A DNA stretch of 11,049 nucleotides from Thermoplasmata archaeon (GTDB lineage Archaea > Thermoplasmatota > Thermoplasmata > Halarchaeoplasmatales > Halarchaeoplasmataceae): contig JAFDTZ010000072.1 of assembly GCA_019594305.1 (NCBI GenBank), forward strand, positions 1-11,049. Reading direction: 5' to 3'. The notes beneath the pieces are model-generated. The model made no database searches and was not told where the DNA came from. It saw only the letters and a list, made by a program, of their open reading frames with translations. How positions within the stretch are numbered: position 1 is the first letter of the stretch; the number at the start of each line of letters is the position of its first letter. Both the position numbers and the translations under genes were made by a program. Of the stretch, positions 1 through 6,474 are shown piece by piece.

Positions 1-659
1 ATCATAGCTACGGTTTTTATGCAGTGCTTCAGGGTCAGTATCTGGTCGGCTATGGTCAGGGCATCGTTATACCTCAAGTCTATTTCGTGTTGACCAGAGG
101 CAACCTCATGGTGAGATGTTTCCACCTCGAATCCCATGTCCTCGAAGTAAAGATTGCATTCCTTACGTACCTTTTCCGCTCTATCAAGGGGCATAAGATC
201 AAAGTAACCTCCCTTGTCGTCAGGCTGCGTGGTGGGGTTTCCGTTGGAATCCAGTTTGAACAGGAAGAACTCGAACTCGGGGCCCACGTTGAACTCGTAA
301 CCCATGTCCGTGGCCTTGCTCATATATTTTTGTAATATATACCTTGGATCCCCTTGAAATCGCTTACCATTGGAATCGTATATGTCGCAGATCAAACGGC
401 CTGTTTTGATTTTTTCCTCACTCCATGGGAAAATCAAAAAGGTATCTAGGTCCGGGTGGGCACGAAGATCGGACTCCTCCACCGTCGCATAGCCAACTAT
501 GGAGGAACCATCGAACAGTACACCCTCTTCCATTGCTCTACTAAGATGTGACGCGGGTATTGATACTGTCTTAACACCGCCCAATATATCCATGAACTGC
601 ATCTCCACGAATTTTACCTTCTCCTTTCTTACTATATCCAGTATCTTATCTTTGTTCAT
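1..659 (-). CDS. glnA: Glutamine synthetase type I, N-terminal part (cut by window edge)
   Basis: The enzyme joins ammonia to glutamate using ATP, the main ammonia-assimilation reaction in the cytoplasm. The visible 219 codons cover the beta-grasp N-terminal domain and the start of the catalytic domain. FDGSSI (residues 49-54) carries the Asp that helps bind ammonium across the subunit interface. GPEFEFF (126-132) holds the first metal-binding glutamates. HHEVASGQHE (183-192) holds further metal-ligand glutamates, with the family's usual spacing. The start is ATG at 659-657; a GTG three codons upstream is in frame and cannot be excluded. The remaining catalytic half lies to the left of the window. 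It is transcribed divergently from the sulfate-activation operon, with a TATA-like TCTTAAATAC at 718-709 on the minus strand. Family assignment is firm. Whether it is a biosynthetic GS or a GlnA paralogue cannot be settled from this half. Confidence 0.95.
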   Translation of the reverse strand, partial: MNKDKILDIVRKEKVKFVEMQFMDILGGVKTVSIPASHLSRAMEEGVLFDGSSIVGYATVEESDLRAHPDLDTFLIFPWSEEKIKTGRLICDIYDSNGKRFQGDPRYILQKYMSKATDMGYEFNVGPEFEFFLFKLDSNGNPTTQPDDKGGYFDLMPLDRAEKVRKECNLYFEDMGFEVETSHHEVASGQHEIDLRYNDALTIADQILTLKHCIKTVAM

Positions 660-708
660 ATCTTTCACACTCGAAGCGTTGAAATGATATCTCTGTTATT
701 CAAGGATT

Positions 709-718
709 GTATTTAAGA
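709..718 (-). promoter_or_regulatory. Probable TATA box of glnA
   Basis: The minus strand reads TCTTAAATAC about 50 bases upstream of the glnA ATG. A start site about 25 bases further on would give a leader of roughly 25-30 bases. No other TATA-like block lies between this one and the gene. The call rests on position and composition only. Confidence 0.4.
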
Positions 719-748
719 TTAATCGTAGATGATATTGCATTGGGAAAG

Positions 749-758
749 TTATATATAG
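749..758 (+). promoter_or_regulatory. TATA box of the sulfate-activation operon
   Basis: TTATATATAG lies 50 bases upstream of the first ATG of the operon (808) and is preceded by a purine-rich GGGAAAG that could serve as the BRE. Transcription would start near 775-780, leaving a leader of about 30 bases that contains the ribosome-site-like GTGAT just before the ATG. It is the only strong TATA-like sequence ahead of the six-gene rightward run. Confidence 0.6.
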
Positions 759-807
759 ATGTGCCCAATAACTCTCAATTAAATCTAATCAAATATAGTG
801 ATATATC

Positions 808-1035
808 ATGACAGAAAAAAAATACACAACGGTATCTATACCGGTACCGTTGGCAAAGAAGGTAAAAAAGCGCATGGAAGGCACAGGATTCACCTCTCTA
901 TCCAGCTATGTTACCTACGTACTTCGTCAGGTGATCTCAAGCATAGAGGAAGAGGAAAGGCAGAAGGAGAGCTTTTCCAAGGAAGACGAAGAGAAGGTTA
1001 AGGAAAGACTCCGAGCCCTCGGTTACCTAGACTGA
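808..1035 (+). CDS. Small ribbon-helix-helix-like (CopG-type) protein
   Basis: A 75-residue protein. Residues 6-12 (YTTVSIP) form a likely beta strand, followed by two predicted helices (about 14-23 and 30-45) with FTSLSSYV between them. This is the strand-helix-helix layout of CopG/Arc-type DNA-binding proteins, which act as dimers. The tail (46-75) is highly charged and ends in ERLRALGYLD, a tail I associate with small archaeal proteins of this type. The start ATG is preceded by GTGAT with a 5-base gap. The stop codon is 9 bases before the sat ATG, so the two are probably co-translated. By position it could regulate the sat-cysC operon, but no operator was identified. A non-regulatory role is possible. 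Confidence 0.7.
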   Translation: MTEKKYTTVSIPVPLAKKVKKRMEGTGFTSLSSYVTYVLRQVISSIEEEERQKESFSKEDEEKVKERLRALGYLD

Positions 1036-1044
1036 GTGATACAT

Positions 1045-2193
1045 ATGTCCAAACCCCACGGCGGTACCCTTATCAACCGCGTAGTTTCAGACACACGTAG
1101 ACAAGAGATCATTGAAAATGCCAAAGAGATGCCCTCCTTCAAACTTTCAAGCGCTCTAAGGAAGGATGCACAGAACATCGCTTCCGGCCTTTACAGCCCC
1201 CTCGAAGGTTTTCTTTGCATGGATGATATGGAAAATATCCTGGAGCATTCCAGATTATCCAACGACGTCCCATGGACCATACCTATAGTACTGGATATGT
1301 CAGAGGAAGAGGCAAAAGATTTTTCCGAAGGGGACGAGATAATACTCGAATCCGAAGACGGAAAACCATTCTGCCTGATGGACATAGAAGAGATATATAC
1401 TTACGATAAGGAAGAATTCGCAGAAAGTGTATACCGGACCAAGGACCTCGAACATCCGGGTGTGCAAAAAACCATGCAGATGGGAAGTCGATTGGTGGGC
1501 GGAAAGATAATTCAGATCGATGATGTACGGAATCCTTTTGAAAAGTACGCTTTGAAACCCATAGAAACAAGGGTCCTTTTCAAGGAAAAGGGCTGGAGGA
1601 CGGTAGTCGGATTTCAAACAAGAAACGTACCCCACAACGGTCACGAGTACATACAGAAGACTGCATTGACCTTTGTAGATGGTATATTCATCAACCCCAT
1701 AATCGGCAAGAAAAAGTCGGGAGACTTTACGGACGAAGTTATACTGGAAACCTACGATGTACTCATGAAGAATTACTATCTGAAAAACAGAGCGGTCATG
1801 AGTATACTGGAGGCGGAGATGAGGTACGCAGGGCCGAAGGAGGCCATATTCCACGCAATAATAAGAAAAAACTACGGATGTACTCACTTCATAGTCGGTC
1901 GAGATCATGCCGGAGTAGGTGATTACTACGGTCCGTATGCTGCTCAGGACATATTCGACGAATTTCCCGATATAGGCATAACGCCCATATTCTTCAAATC
2001 ATTCACATACTGCAAAAAATGCGGCGGAGCCGTAGACGGTTTCATCTGTCCCCATGGTGACGTACATAGAGAGAATTTCAGCGGAACCAAGATGAGAGCG
2101 CTTCTGGTCGAAGGAAAAATTCCTCCACCTCATATGATGAGACCTGAAGTGGCGAAAACGGTGATCGAAGCCGAGAGGAAATTCATCGATTGA
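1045..2193 (+). CDS. sat: Sulfate adenylyltransferase (ATP sulfurylase)
   Basis: Makes adenosine 5'-phosphosulfate (APS) and pyrophosphate from sulfate and ATP, the first step of sulfate activation. The N-terminus (SKPHGGTLINR) is typical of single-chain prokaryotic Sat. The active site shows QTRNVPHNGHE (residues 191-201), the QTRN-x-x-H-x-x-H motif that binds sulfate and ATP phosphates, and GRDHAG (285-290). Cys323, Cys326 and Cys335 with His337 or His341 resemble the zinc site known from some bacterial Sat enzymes. The length (382 residues) fits the family. I chose ATG 1045 because GTGAT lies 4 bases before it and the sequence then starts like homologues; a GTG at 1036 directly after the upstream stop is the alternative. 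It is followed by a DHH phosphoesterase and APS kinase in the same operon. Confidence 0.97.
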   Translation: MSKPHGGTLINRVVSDTRRQEIIENAKEMPSFKLSSALRKDAQNIASGLYSPLEGFLCMDDMENILEHSRLSNDVPWTIPIVLDMSEEEAKDFSEGDEIILESEDGKPFCLMDIEEIYTYDKEEFAESVYRTKDLEHPGVQKTMQMGSRLVGGKIIQIDDVRNPFEKYALKPIETRVLFKEKGWRTVVGFQTRNVPHNGHEYIQKTALTFVDGIFINPIIGKKKSGDFTDEVILETYDVLMKNYYLKNRAVMSILEAEMRYAGPKEAIFHAIIRKNYGCTHFIVGRDHAGVGDYYGPYAAQDIFDEFPDIGITPIFFKSFTYCKKCGGAVDGFICPHGDVHRENFSGTKMRALLVEGKIPPPHMMRPEVAKTVIEAERKFID

Positions 2194-2206
2194 AGGGCGG
2201 ATATAT

Positions 2207-3193
2207 ATGGAAGAACTACATGGTAAGAGCGGTATCCTTATCCATCATTGGGATACCGACGGTATGTGTTCGGCGGCTTTGATCCTCAGAGAACTCGAGG
2301 ATAAAACCACTATCACCACTTTTACACCGACCATCGGAAACTACTACCTCAACGATGAAGATAGGGAAGATATCAAAAGGCACGCTGCGGATTTTATCAT
2401 CGTTGCGGATATGGCTTTCCCCCGTGATTCAATAGATTTTTTGAAGAGTTTGGGAAAGGTGTACATCTTCGACCACCATCTACAGGATAAATACGATATA
2501 CATTTACATCAGAATCCGGTCATAGACGGTGAATCCCCGAAACGATATCCCAGTGCATCCTGGGTGGTCGGCGAGTATCTGAATAATTCACCGGACCTAT
2601 TGTTCGTCCTAGGCGCCTTCGGTGACAGAGAACGAAAACTCCTCGACAATGAGTACGCCATGAAGACCGTGGATAATGTACTAGGAGCCATTGAGACGGA
2701 TTTCGATACCTTACTGGAAGTGATCGCTCTACTGGATTCAAGTTACAAACTCGGTATGAAACAAGAAGTCGAAAGAACACCTTGGTTCTTGATGAACATA
2801 CAAGAACCCGATAGGATCTTGAACCGACGTGACTTGAAGGATAATATAGTAGAATTGAACTCGGCTATCGAATGTGAAGTGAACCGCGAGAGAACAGAGA
2901 TAAAACCCGGTGTGTTGTATCAAGAGATGGATTCACCCTACAACATAATCTCGACGGTAACAAGGAAGATAGCCTGGGCAGATGAAGATAAGATCGCTTT
3001 TGTGGTCAACGAACGTTTTATGGAAGGAAGTATTCAGATATACATAAGGGGCTCTATGAAGGATTCTCAATCCATGATAGAGACGGCCAGAGACAGAGGA
3101 TACTCTGCAGGTGGTAAGAGCGACGTTGTCGGCATGGTCATACCAAAAAAAGATAAAAAATTCATAAATGAGTTACTGGAGATGTTAGCATGA
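2207..3193 (+). CDS. DHH-family phosphoesterase (possible PAP phosphatase or pyrophosphatase)
   Basis: A 328-residue cytoplasmic protein of the DHH superfamily, metal-dependent phosphoesterases that include RecJ, NrnA-type PAP phosphatases/nanoRNases and family II pyrophosphatases. Motif I is HHWDTDG (13-19), motif II has Asp68 in VADM, and motif III is FDHH (88-91); together these give the manganese-binding Asp/His set. The C-terminal half would be a DHHA1-like substrate domain. Its Gly-Gly loop reads GGKSDVVG (302-309), where many relatives have His after the glycines. The gene begins 13 bases after sat and overlaps cysC by ATGA. Sat releases pyrophosphate and PAPS use releases PAP, so either could be its substrate; this is inferred from context. 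It may instead act on short RNA or DNA. Confidence 0.85.
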   Translation: MEELHGKSGILIHHWDTDGMCSAALILRELEDKTTITTFTPTIGNYYLNDEDREDIKRHAADFIIVADMAFPRDSIDFLKSLGKVYIFDHHLQDKYDIHLHQNPVIDGESPKRYPSASWVVGEYLNNSPDLLFVLGAFGDRERKLLDNEYAMKTVDNVLGAIETDFDTLLEVIALLDSSYKLGMKQEVERTPWFLMNIQEPDRILNRRDLKDNIVELNSAIECEVNRERTEIKPGVLYQEMDSPYNIISTVTRKIAWADEDKIAFVVNERFMEGSIQIYIRGSMKDSQSMIETARDRGYSAGGKSDVVGMVIPKKDKKFINELLEMLA

Positions 3194-3771
3194 AACATAA
3201 CGAACATATAATCCCCAGTGAGCAGCACTGGGAAAAGGAAAATATCGAAGAAGGTTTCGTACTATGGTTCACCGGCCTATCCGGCTCGGGAAAATCTGCC
3301 GTGGCGGAGCGGGTAGCTATCATACTGGAAAGAGAATACGGTGAATTGGTTGAAAGACTCGACGGAGATGTTGTAAGGCAGCATCTTACCTATGATCTAG
3401 GATTCTCCAAGGAAGACCGAGATAAAAACATAGAGCGGGTAAGTTTTCTCACCCAGATGCTGTCGCGTAACGGCGTTTGTGTCCTAGCGGCCTTCATATC
3501 TCCTTATATCGATAGGCGAGAAAAGATAAGGGAGATGGTTACCAATTATATCGAAGTTTACGTCAAATGTCCTGTAGAAGTTTGCGAAGAACGGGATGTT
3601 AAAGGACTGTACAAGAAGGCAAGGGAGGGAATAATCAAGAATTTTACAGGTATCTCAGACCCCTACGAGGAGCCAAAGGAGCCCGAGTTGGTACTCGATA
3701 CAGATAAAGAAAGTATCGATGAAAGTGTCCATAAAGTTATTTCCTACCTAGAAGATAAAGACTACATCTGA
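3190..3771 (+). CDS. cysC: Adenylylsulfate (APS) kinase
   Basis: Phosphorylates APS to 3'-phosphoadenylylsulfate (PAPS) with ATP. The 193 residues show the full family pattern: Walker A GLSGSGKS (29-36), LDGDVVR (57-63) and GFSKEDRDKNI (71-81), which bind APS, and FISPY (102-106). These are followed by the lid region with VKCPVEVCEERDVKGLY and a downstream FTGISDPYEEP. The ATG overlaps the DHH stop (ATGA), indicating translational coupling. Together with sat it gives a complete PAPS pathway. No reductase is seen in the window, so PAPS may serve sulfotransferases, or a reductase may be encoded elsewhere. Confidence 0.97.
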   Translation: MKHNEHIIPSEQHWEKENIEEGFVLWFTGLSGSGKSAVAERVAIILEREYGELVERLDGDVVRQHLTYDLGFSKEDRDKNIERVSFLTQMLSRNGVCVLAAFISPYIDRREKIREMVTNYIEVYVKCPVEVCEERDVKGLYKKAREGIIKNFTGISDPYEEPKEPELVLDTDKESIDESVHKVISYLEDKDYI

Positions 3772-3776
3772 TAAGC

Positions 3777-4130
3777 ATGACAACCGTAATACTAGACGCA
3801 AATGCACTCGTGATGCCCTTCCAATTCGGTATAAATCTGGATAGGGAGCTAGAGAGGTTGGTGGGTAATCCTGAAGCATACATACCCTCCTCGGTAATGA
3901 AAGAGCTTAAAACGCTCGGTAGAAAGGATGCCCTTAGACTTGCCAGTAAATATCCTGTCGTTGAGGTCGTCCAGGGGGGTGATGACGGAGTTATCGAGGC
4001 AGTGGAAAATATCGGCGGTGCGGTAGTCACCAACGATAAGAAACTAAAAGATAGACTTAGGGCTAAAGGTATCTCCGTCATATTTCTTCGAAGTAGATCA
4101 CATCTGGAACTGATAGGAGAAGTATTATAA
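3777..4130 (+). CDS. PIN-domain protein, archaeal Fcf1-like
   Basis: A 117-residue stand-alone PIN-type nuclease-fold protein. Acidic residues sit where PIN domains bind metal: Asp7 (ILDANAL), Glu43 (VMKEL), Asp69/Asp70 (GGDDGV) and Asp87 (VVTNDKKL). The size, the early LDANAL and the TNDKKL stretch match the archaeal group related to the eukaryotic rRNA-processing nuclease Fcf1, rather than the longer VapC toxins. No antitoxin-like gene is next to it, because the small RHH-like gene is four genes upstream. It starts 5 bases after cysC, so it is in the operon, but a link with sulfate activation is not evident. A role in RNA processing is known for relatives and is only inferred here. Confidence 0.85.
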   Translation: MTTVILDANALVMPFQFGINLDRELERLVGNPEAYIPSSVMKELKTLGRKDALRLASKYPVVEVVQGGDDGVIEAVENIGGAVVTNDKKLKDRLRAKGISVIFLRSRSHLELIGEVL

Positions 4131-4143
4131 CCCTTAAAACATA

Positions 4144-4148
4144 GGTGA
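4144..4148 (+). promoter_or_regulatory. Ribosome binding site of ribK
   Basis: GGTGA lies 7 bases before the ATG at 4156, inside the 25-base gap after the PIN gene. It complements the archaeal 16S rRNA 3' end and fixes this start. Confidence 0.65.
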
Positions 4149-4155
4149 AGACGAT

Positions 4156-4557
4156 ATGGAATCACCGAAAAGAGTTATCATCGAAGGTCGCGTTAAGGCA
4201 GGTTTTGGCAGAGGAAAACAGTTTATGGCCGAAAAGGGTTACCGGGAGCAATTTATCCGTAAGCTGGGTATAGACCCGATAAGAGGAACATTGAATATTT
4301 TTACCCGAGAGCGGGATAAGCTGAAAATACTGAAGGGGTTAGAAGGGATAAAGATAGAAGGCTTTGTAAGCGGTGAAACCGATTTTGGCGAGGTAAAGGC
4401 GTTTCCTGCAGAAGTGGAAGGTTTGAAATCGGCGGTGGTAATTCCAAAACGAACAACTCATGAGAGCGGTTTAGAGATAATCTCGGAACATCATCTAAGA
4501 GAAGAACTCGAGTTCAAGGACGGTAACCGGTTATCCGTAACTATATTCTTAGAGTGA
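4156..4557 (+). CDS. ribK: CTP-dependent riboflavin kinase (DUF120 family)
   Basis: Converts riboflavin to FMN using CTP, an archaeal enzyme unrelated to bacterial RibF. At 133 residues it is close to the family's usual size. Visible family features are: GRVKAGFGRGKQF (11-23), the glycine-rich nucleotide loop; GTLN (44-47), whose Thr and Asn bind magnesium and CTP phosphates in studied relatives; a second GRV-like segment (69-82); and THESGLEIISEHHLREEL (101-118), the riboflavin-side motif. DGN (122-124) then precedes the last strand. Many archaeal versions have an N-terminal helix-turn-helix; this one does not. It is the last gene of the rightward run and ends 4 bases before the convergent purQ stop. 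Confidence 0.93.
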   Translation: MESPKRVIIEGRVKAGFGRGKQFMAEKGYREQFIRKLGIDPIRGTLNIFTRERDKLKILKGLEGIKIEGFVSGETDFGEVKAFPAEVEGLKSAVVIPKRTTHESGLEIISEHHLREELEFKDGNRLSVTIFLE

Positions 4558-4561
4558 AACG

Positions 4562-5389
4562 CTAAAAATTTTCTTCAACGTATTCCAGTGCACTTTCGAA
4601 TAGAAGTCTTCCGTCGCCTCTGTAGTTGTTCGATCCCTTTCTTGTCCAGCCGGGGTTGGTGATACCGTTAAAAACCCTTTCAGGGTGTGGCATCAATCCG
4701 AGGACATTACCTTTGGAGTTGCATATTCCCGCTATATCGTCGGTTGAGCCGTTAGGATTCCACGGATATTCAGGGGGTTCACCGTCCGGAGCGGTGTATC
4801 TAAAAACTACTTGTTCTCTTACTTTCAAAGATTCAAGCTGTTCCCTATTGTCCAACATAAATTTTCCTTCCGCATGGGCGGATGGGAATAATACGACTTC
4901 ATTATCTTCATATTTACGTGTAAAAACGCATCTGCTGTTCTCTTCAACTTTTAGTAAGGTGGGCCTACACTCAAATCTATTGCTGTCGTTGGTTGCGAGT
5001 ACCGCTTCCGGTATATCTGACACTGTTTTATCCATAGCCGGTAGAAATCCCATCTCTACAAGTACTTGAAATCCATTGCAAACGCCTAAAACGGGTTTAC
5101 CGTCCTCGACGAATTGTTTTAATGGATCTCGTAAGCCGCTTTTCATCCTCGCCCCGAAAATGGTGCCTGCTCTGATATAGTCTCCCGCTGAGAATCCACC
5201 GGGGATCATAAAAATATGATAATCTTCTATATCCCTTCTTTCCTTTGGTGTAACATCCATGTCCAGTAACTGTTTAAGGTGGATCTTTTCTGAAGCAGCG
5301 CCTAACCTCTTCCATGCGAGGTAGGATTCCTCTTCGCAGTTGGTGCCTTCGATCCGCAGAACGGCGACCCTAATGTTTTCACGTTTCAC
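4562..5389 (-). CDS. purQ: Phosphoribosylformylglycinamidine synthase, glutaminase subunit
   Basis: Class I glutamine amidotransferase subunit that supplies ammonia to PurL for making FGAM in purine synthesis. It has the catalytic triad: Cys104 in GVCNGFQ (102-108), and His235 and Glu237 in MPHPE. The oxyanion region is IPGGFSAGDY (62-71), with the TRAGxIFGA-like stretch typical of PurQ after it. At 275 residues it is longer than the roughly 225-residue bacterial form and matches the longer version present in several archaea, with extra sequence around APDGEPPEYPWNPNGS. The start is GTG at 5389, preceded by GGAG with an 8-base gap. PurL and PurS are not nearby. Confidence 0.95.
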   Translation of the reverse strand: MKRENIRVAVLRIEGTNCEEESYLAWKRLGAASEKIHLKQLLDMDVTPKERRDIEDYHIFMIPGGFSAGDYIRAGTIFGARMKSGLRDPLKQFVEDGKPVLGVCNGFQVLVEMGFLPAMDKTVSDIPEAVLATNDSNRFECRPTLLKVEENSRCVFTRKYEDNEVVLFPSAHAEGKFMLDNREQLESLKVREQVVFRYTAPDGEPPEYPWNPNGSTDDIAGICNSKGNVLGLMPHPERVFNGITNPGWTRKGSNNYRGDGRLLFESALEYVEENF

Positions 5390-5420
5390 GTTATCTTCTC
5401 CTTTTTGCGATAAACTCTAA

Positions 5421-5433
5421 CTATTACTAATAG
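5421..5433. promoter_or_regulatory. Perfect inverted repeat upstream of purQ (possible operator)
   Basis: CTATTA-C-TAATAG is a perfect 6-base dyad with a 1-base centre, located 32-44 bases upstream of the purQ GTG. That is where a promoter or operator would lie. No clear TATA box was found for purQ, so its role is open. Confidence 0.3.
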
Positions 5434-5468
5434 ATTTTGAATATTCCGGGTTTCCTTCTTTACAGAAA

Positions 5469-5476
5469 TTATATAT
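5469..5476 (+). promoter_or_regulatory. TATA box of the tRNA-Pro gene
   Basis: TTATATAT ends 29 bases before the first base of the mature tRNA and is preceded by a purine-rich CAGAAA. This is the expected place for an archaeal TATA box serving a tRNA gene with a very short leader. Confidence 0.65.
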
Positions 5477-5505
5477 TGTAATTGACTTTTGCACGTGTAC
5501 TCAAT

Positions 5506-5583
5506 GGGGCCGTGGGGTAGCTTGGTCCATCCTTCGGGCTTTGGGAGCCTGGTACCCGAATTCAAATTTCGGCGGCCCCACCA
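5506..5583 (+). tRNA. tRNA-Pro (anticodon UGG), CCA encoded
   Basis: A full cloverleaf can be drawn. The acceptor arms are GGGGCCG (5506-5512) and CGGCCCC (5573-5579). The D arm has GG at 5524-5525. The anticodon stem CGGGC/GCCTG (5535-5539/5547-5551) encloses loop TTTGGGA with anticodon TGG at 5542-5544. The T stem CCGAA/TTCGG (5556-5560/5568-5572) encloses TTCAAAT. A73 is followed by an encoded CCA (5581-5583). There is no intron. The D stem is weak, with a G-T end pair and a T-T mismatch. A T5 run follows directly. This tRNA reads CCA and, by wobble, other proline codons. Confidence 0.97.
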
Positions 5584-5585
5584 CC

Positions 5586-5590
5586 TTTTT
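5586..5590 (+). terminator. T-run terminator of tRNA-Pro
   Basis: TTTTT begins 3 bases after the encoded CCA, as is usual for archaeal tRNA terminators. It lies between this gene and the converging gene that ends at 5601. Confidence 0.5.
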
Positions 5591-5600
5591 CTATTGAATG

Positions 5601-6245
5601 TTAATCTTCGATACCGAACATTTTTAGAAATTTCATTTCACGCTCTATGGGGCCTCTCTCTCCGGTTTCTTTGTATTCTTCGAAAATTTCATGAGGTCTT
5701 TTAGGTAGGTCGTTCACTCCGAACAACTCACCTCTTTTTAACATTATTTTGAACTCTTCCTTTCTCCAGTTCAGTTTAGAGCGGACATCGGATATTTTTT
5801 CCATGGTCTCATCCGTCACACGGCCTTCTATTTTACCGGGTGCACCCCTTACGATAGATCCGTTGGGTATTTTCATATCTTTAGGGACGATGGTTCCGTG
5901 AGCTATCAGAGAGCCTTCACCCACTACCGCGCCTTCACATATAACAGTATCCATTCCTACGAATGTGTCCTCGCCTATGGTACACTTTTCGAGTCTTGCG
6001 CCCGGGGCGATGAATGTTCTGTCTCCTATGGATGTATCTTCCCCCAGATGGGCCTTAGGCATGATTATCACGTCCTCACCCACTCGAGTACTATCACCTT
6101 CCACTATCGCTCCGGGCCATAGTGCGGTGCCCTCGCCGATGAGCACATCGCCTACTATCCGCGCCAAGGGGTCGATGAAATAGTTCTCCGGGTTGATAGA
6201 TCTTCTTTGGTTGTTATCATCGTCCTTCGGCATATCCTGTCTCAT
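5601..6245 (-). CDS. Left-handed beta-helix protein, gamma-carbonic-anhydrase-like
   Basis: A 214-residue protein with hexapeptide repeats over residues about 24-135 (ARIVGD, VLIGEG, RVGEDV, SIGDRT, CTIGED and others), the left-handed beta helix of gamma carbonic anhydrases and acyltransferases, which form trimers. The VRGAPGK stretch after the helix and the helical C-terminus (about 140-214) match the carbonic-anhydrase-like branch. Two of the three zinc histidines seem to be missing: where relatives have GHGAVLHG, this protein has APGARLEK, giving Pro81 and Glu86. His66 may match the first ligand. It may therefore be a non-carbonic-anhydrase member. An ATG four codons in is an alternative start. 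A TATA-like GATATATTC lies at 6341-6333 on the minus strand. Confidence 0.85.
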   Translation of the reverse strand: MRQDMPKDDDNNQRRSINPENYFIDPLARIVGDVLIGEGTALWPGAIVEGDSTRVGEDVIIMPKAHLGEDTSIGDRTFIAPGARLEKCTIGEDTFVGMDTVICEGAVVGEGSLIAHGTIVPKDMKIPNGSIVRGAPGKIEGRVTDETMEKISDVRSKLNWRKEEFKIMLKRGELFGVNDLPKRPHEIFEEYKETGERGPIEREMKFLKMFGIED

Positions 6246-6474
6246 GGGATGTTCAAGCCTGACTGATGATAAAAATGTTGCGGGAGGATTCGGTATAATG
6301 CGAGTGATTAGCCTTTCACCTCATCAAATACCGAATATATCAAAAGGTCGCTTGTGTTGATTTTTTTCATAGTGCCGCTCTCTGCGGTGGTGGTTATGCA
6401 TCTTTCGTACACAGTATTTGCTGATGGCATCCTTTAAATGTTCGATATGACATCCCGAATTTCGTTTTACTTGG
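6246..6474. other. Intergenic region with promoter-like sequences
   Basis: This 229-base gap separates the beta-helix gene from the upstream exoprotein gene. The minus strand carries a TATA-like GATATATTC (6341-6333) that could start the beta-helix transcript. It also carries an isolated strong ribosome-site sequence GAGGTGA (6322-6316) with no standard start codon behind it. A 40-codon minus-strand ORF (6308-6430) is listed separately. No convincing RNA gene was seen. Confidence 0.4.
6308..6430 (-). CDS. Doubtful 40-residue ORF
   Basis: It begins MPSANTVYERC and ends VFDEVKG; I do not recognise it. Its middle (MKKINTSDLLIYSVF) looks protein-like, but the upstream AAAGG is too close to the ATG to be a good ribosome site. 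There is no neighbour it is clearly coupled to. It may be a gene remnant or chance. Confidence 0.15.
   Translation of the reverse strand: MPSANTVYERCITTTAESGTMKKINTSDLLIYSVFDEVKG

Noticed and set aside
1300..1908. 202-codon minus-strand ORF inside sat
   Set aside because: It overlaps a gene with all ATP sulfurylase motifs, and its translation has no recognisable domain.
3777..4130. VapBC toxin-antitoxin pair with the PIN protein as toxin
   Set aside because: The protein resembles the short Fcf1-like archaeal group, and no antitoxin gene is adjacent; the RHH-like gene is separated by three unrelated genes.
3737..4165. 142-codon minus-strand ORF opposite the PIN gene
   Set aside because: It is a mirror of the PIN coding region, which has clear family residues, its own spacing and a ribosome site.
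6258..6275. CTGA followed by TGATGA, resembling D' and C' boxes of a C/D guide RNA
   Set aside because: The two boxes are only one base apart, and no outer C and D boxes at proper spacing were found.
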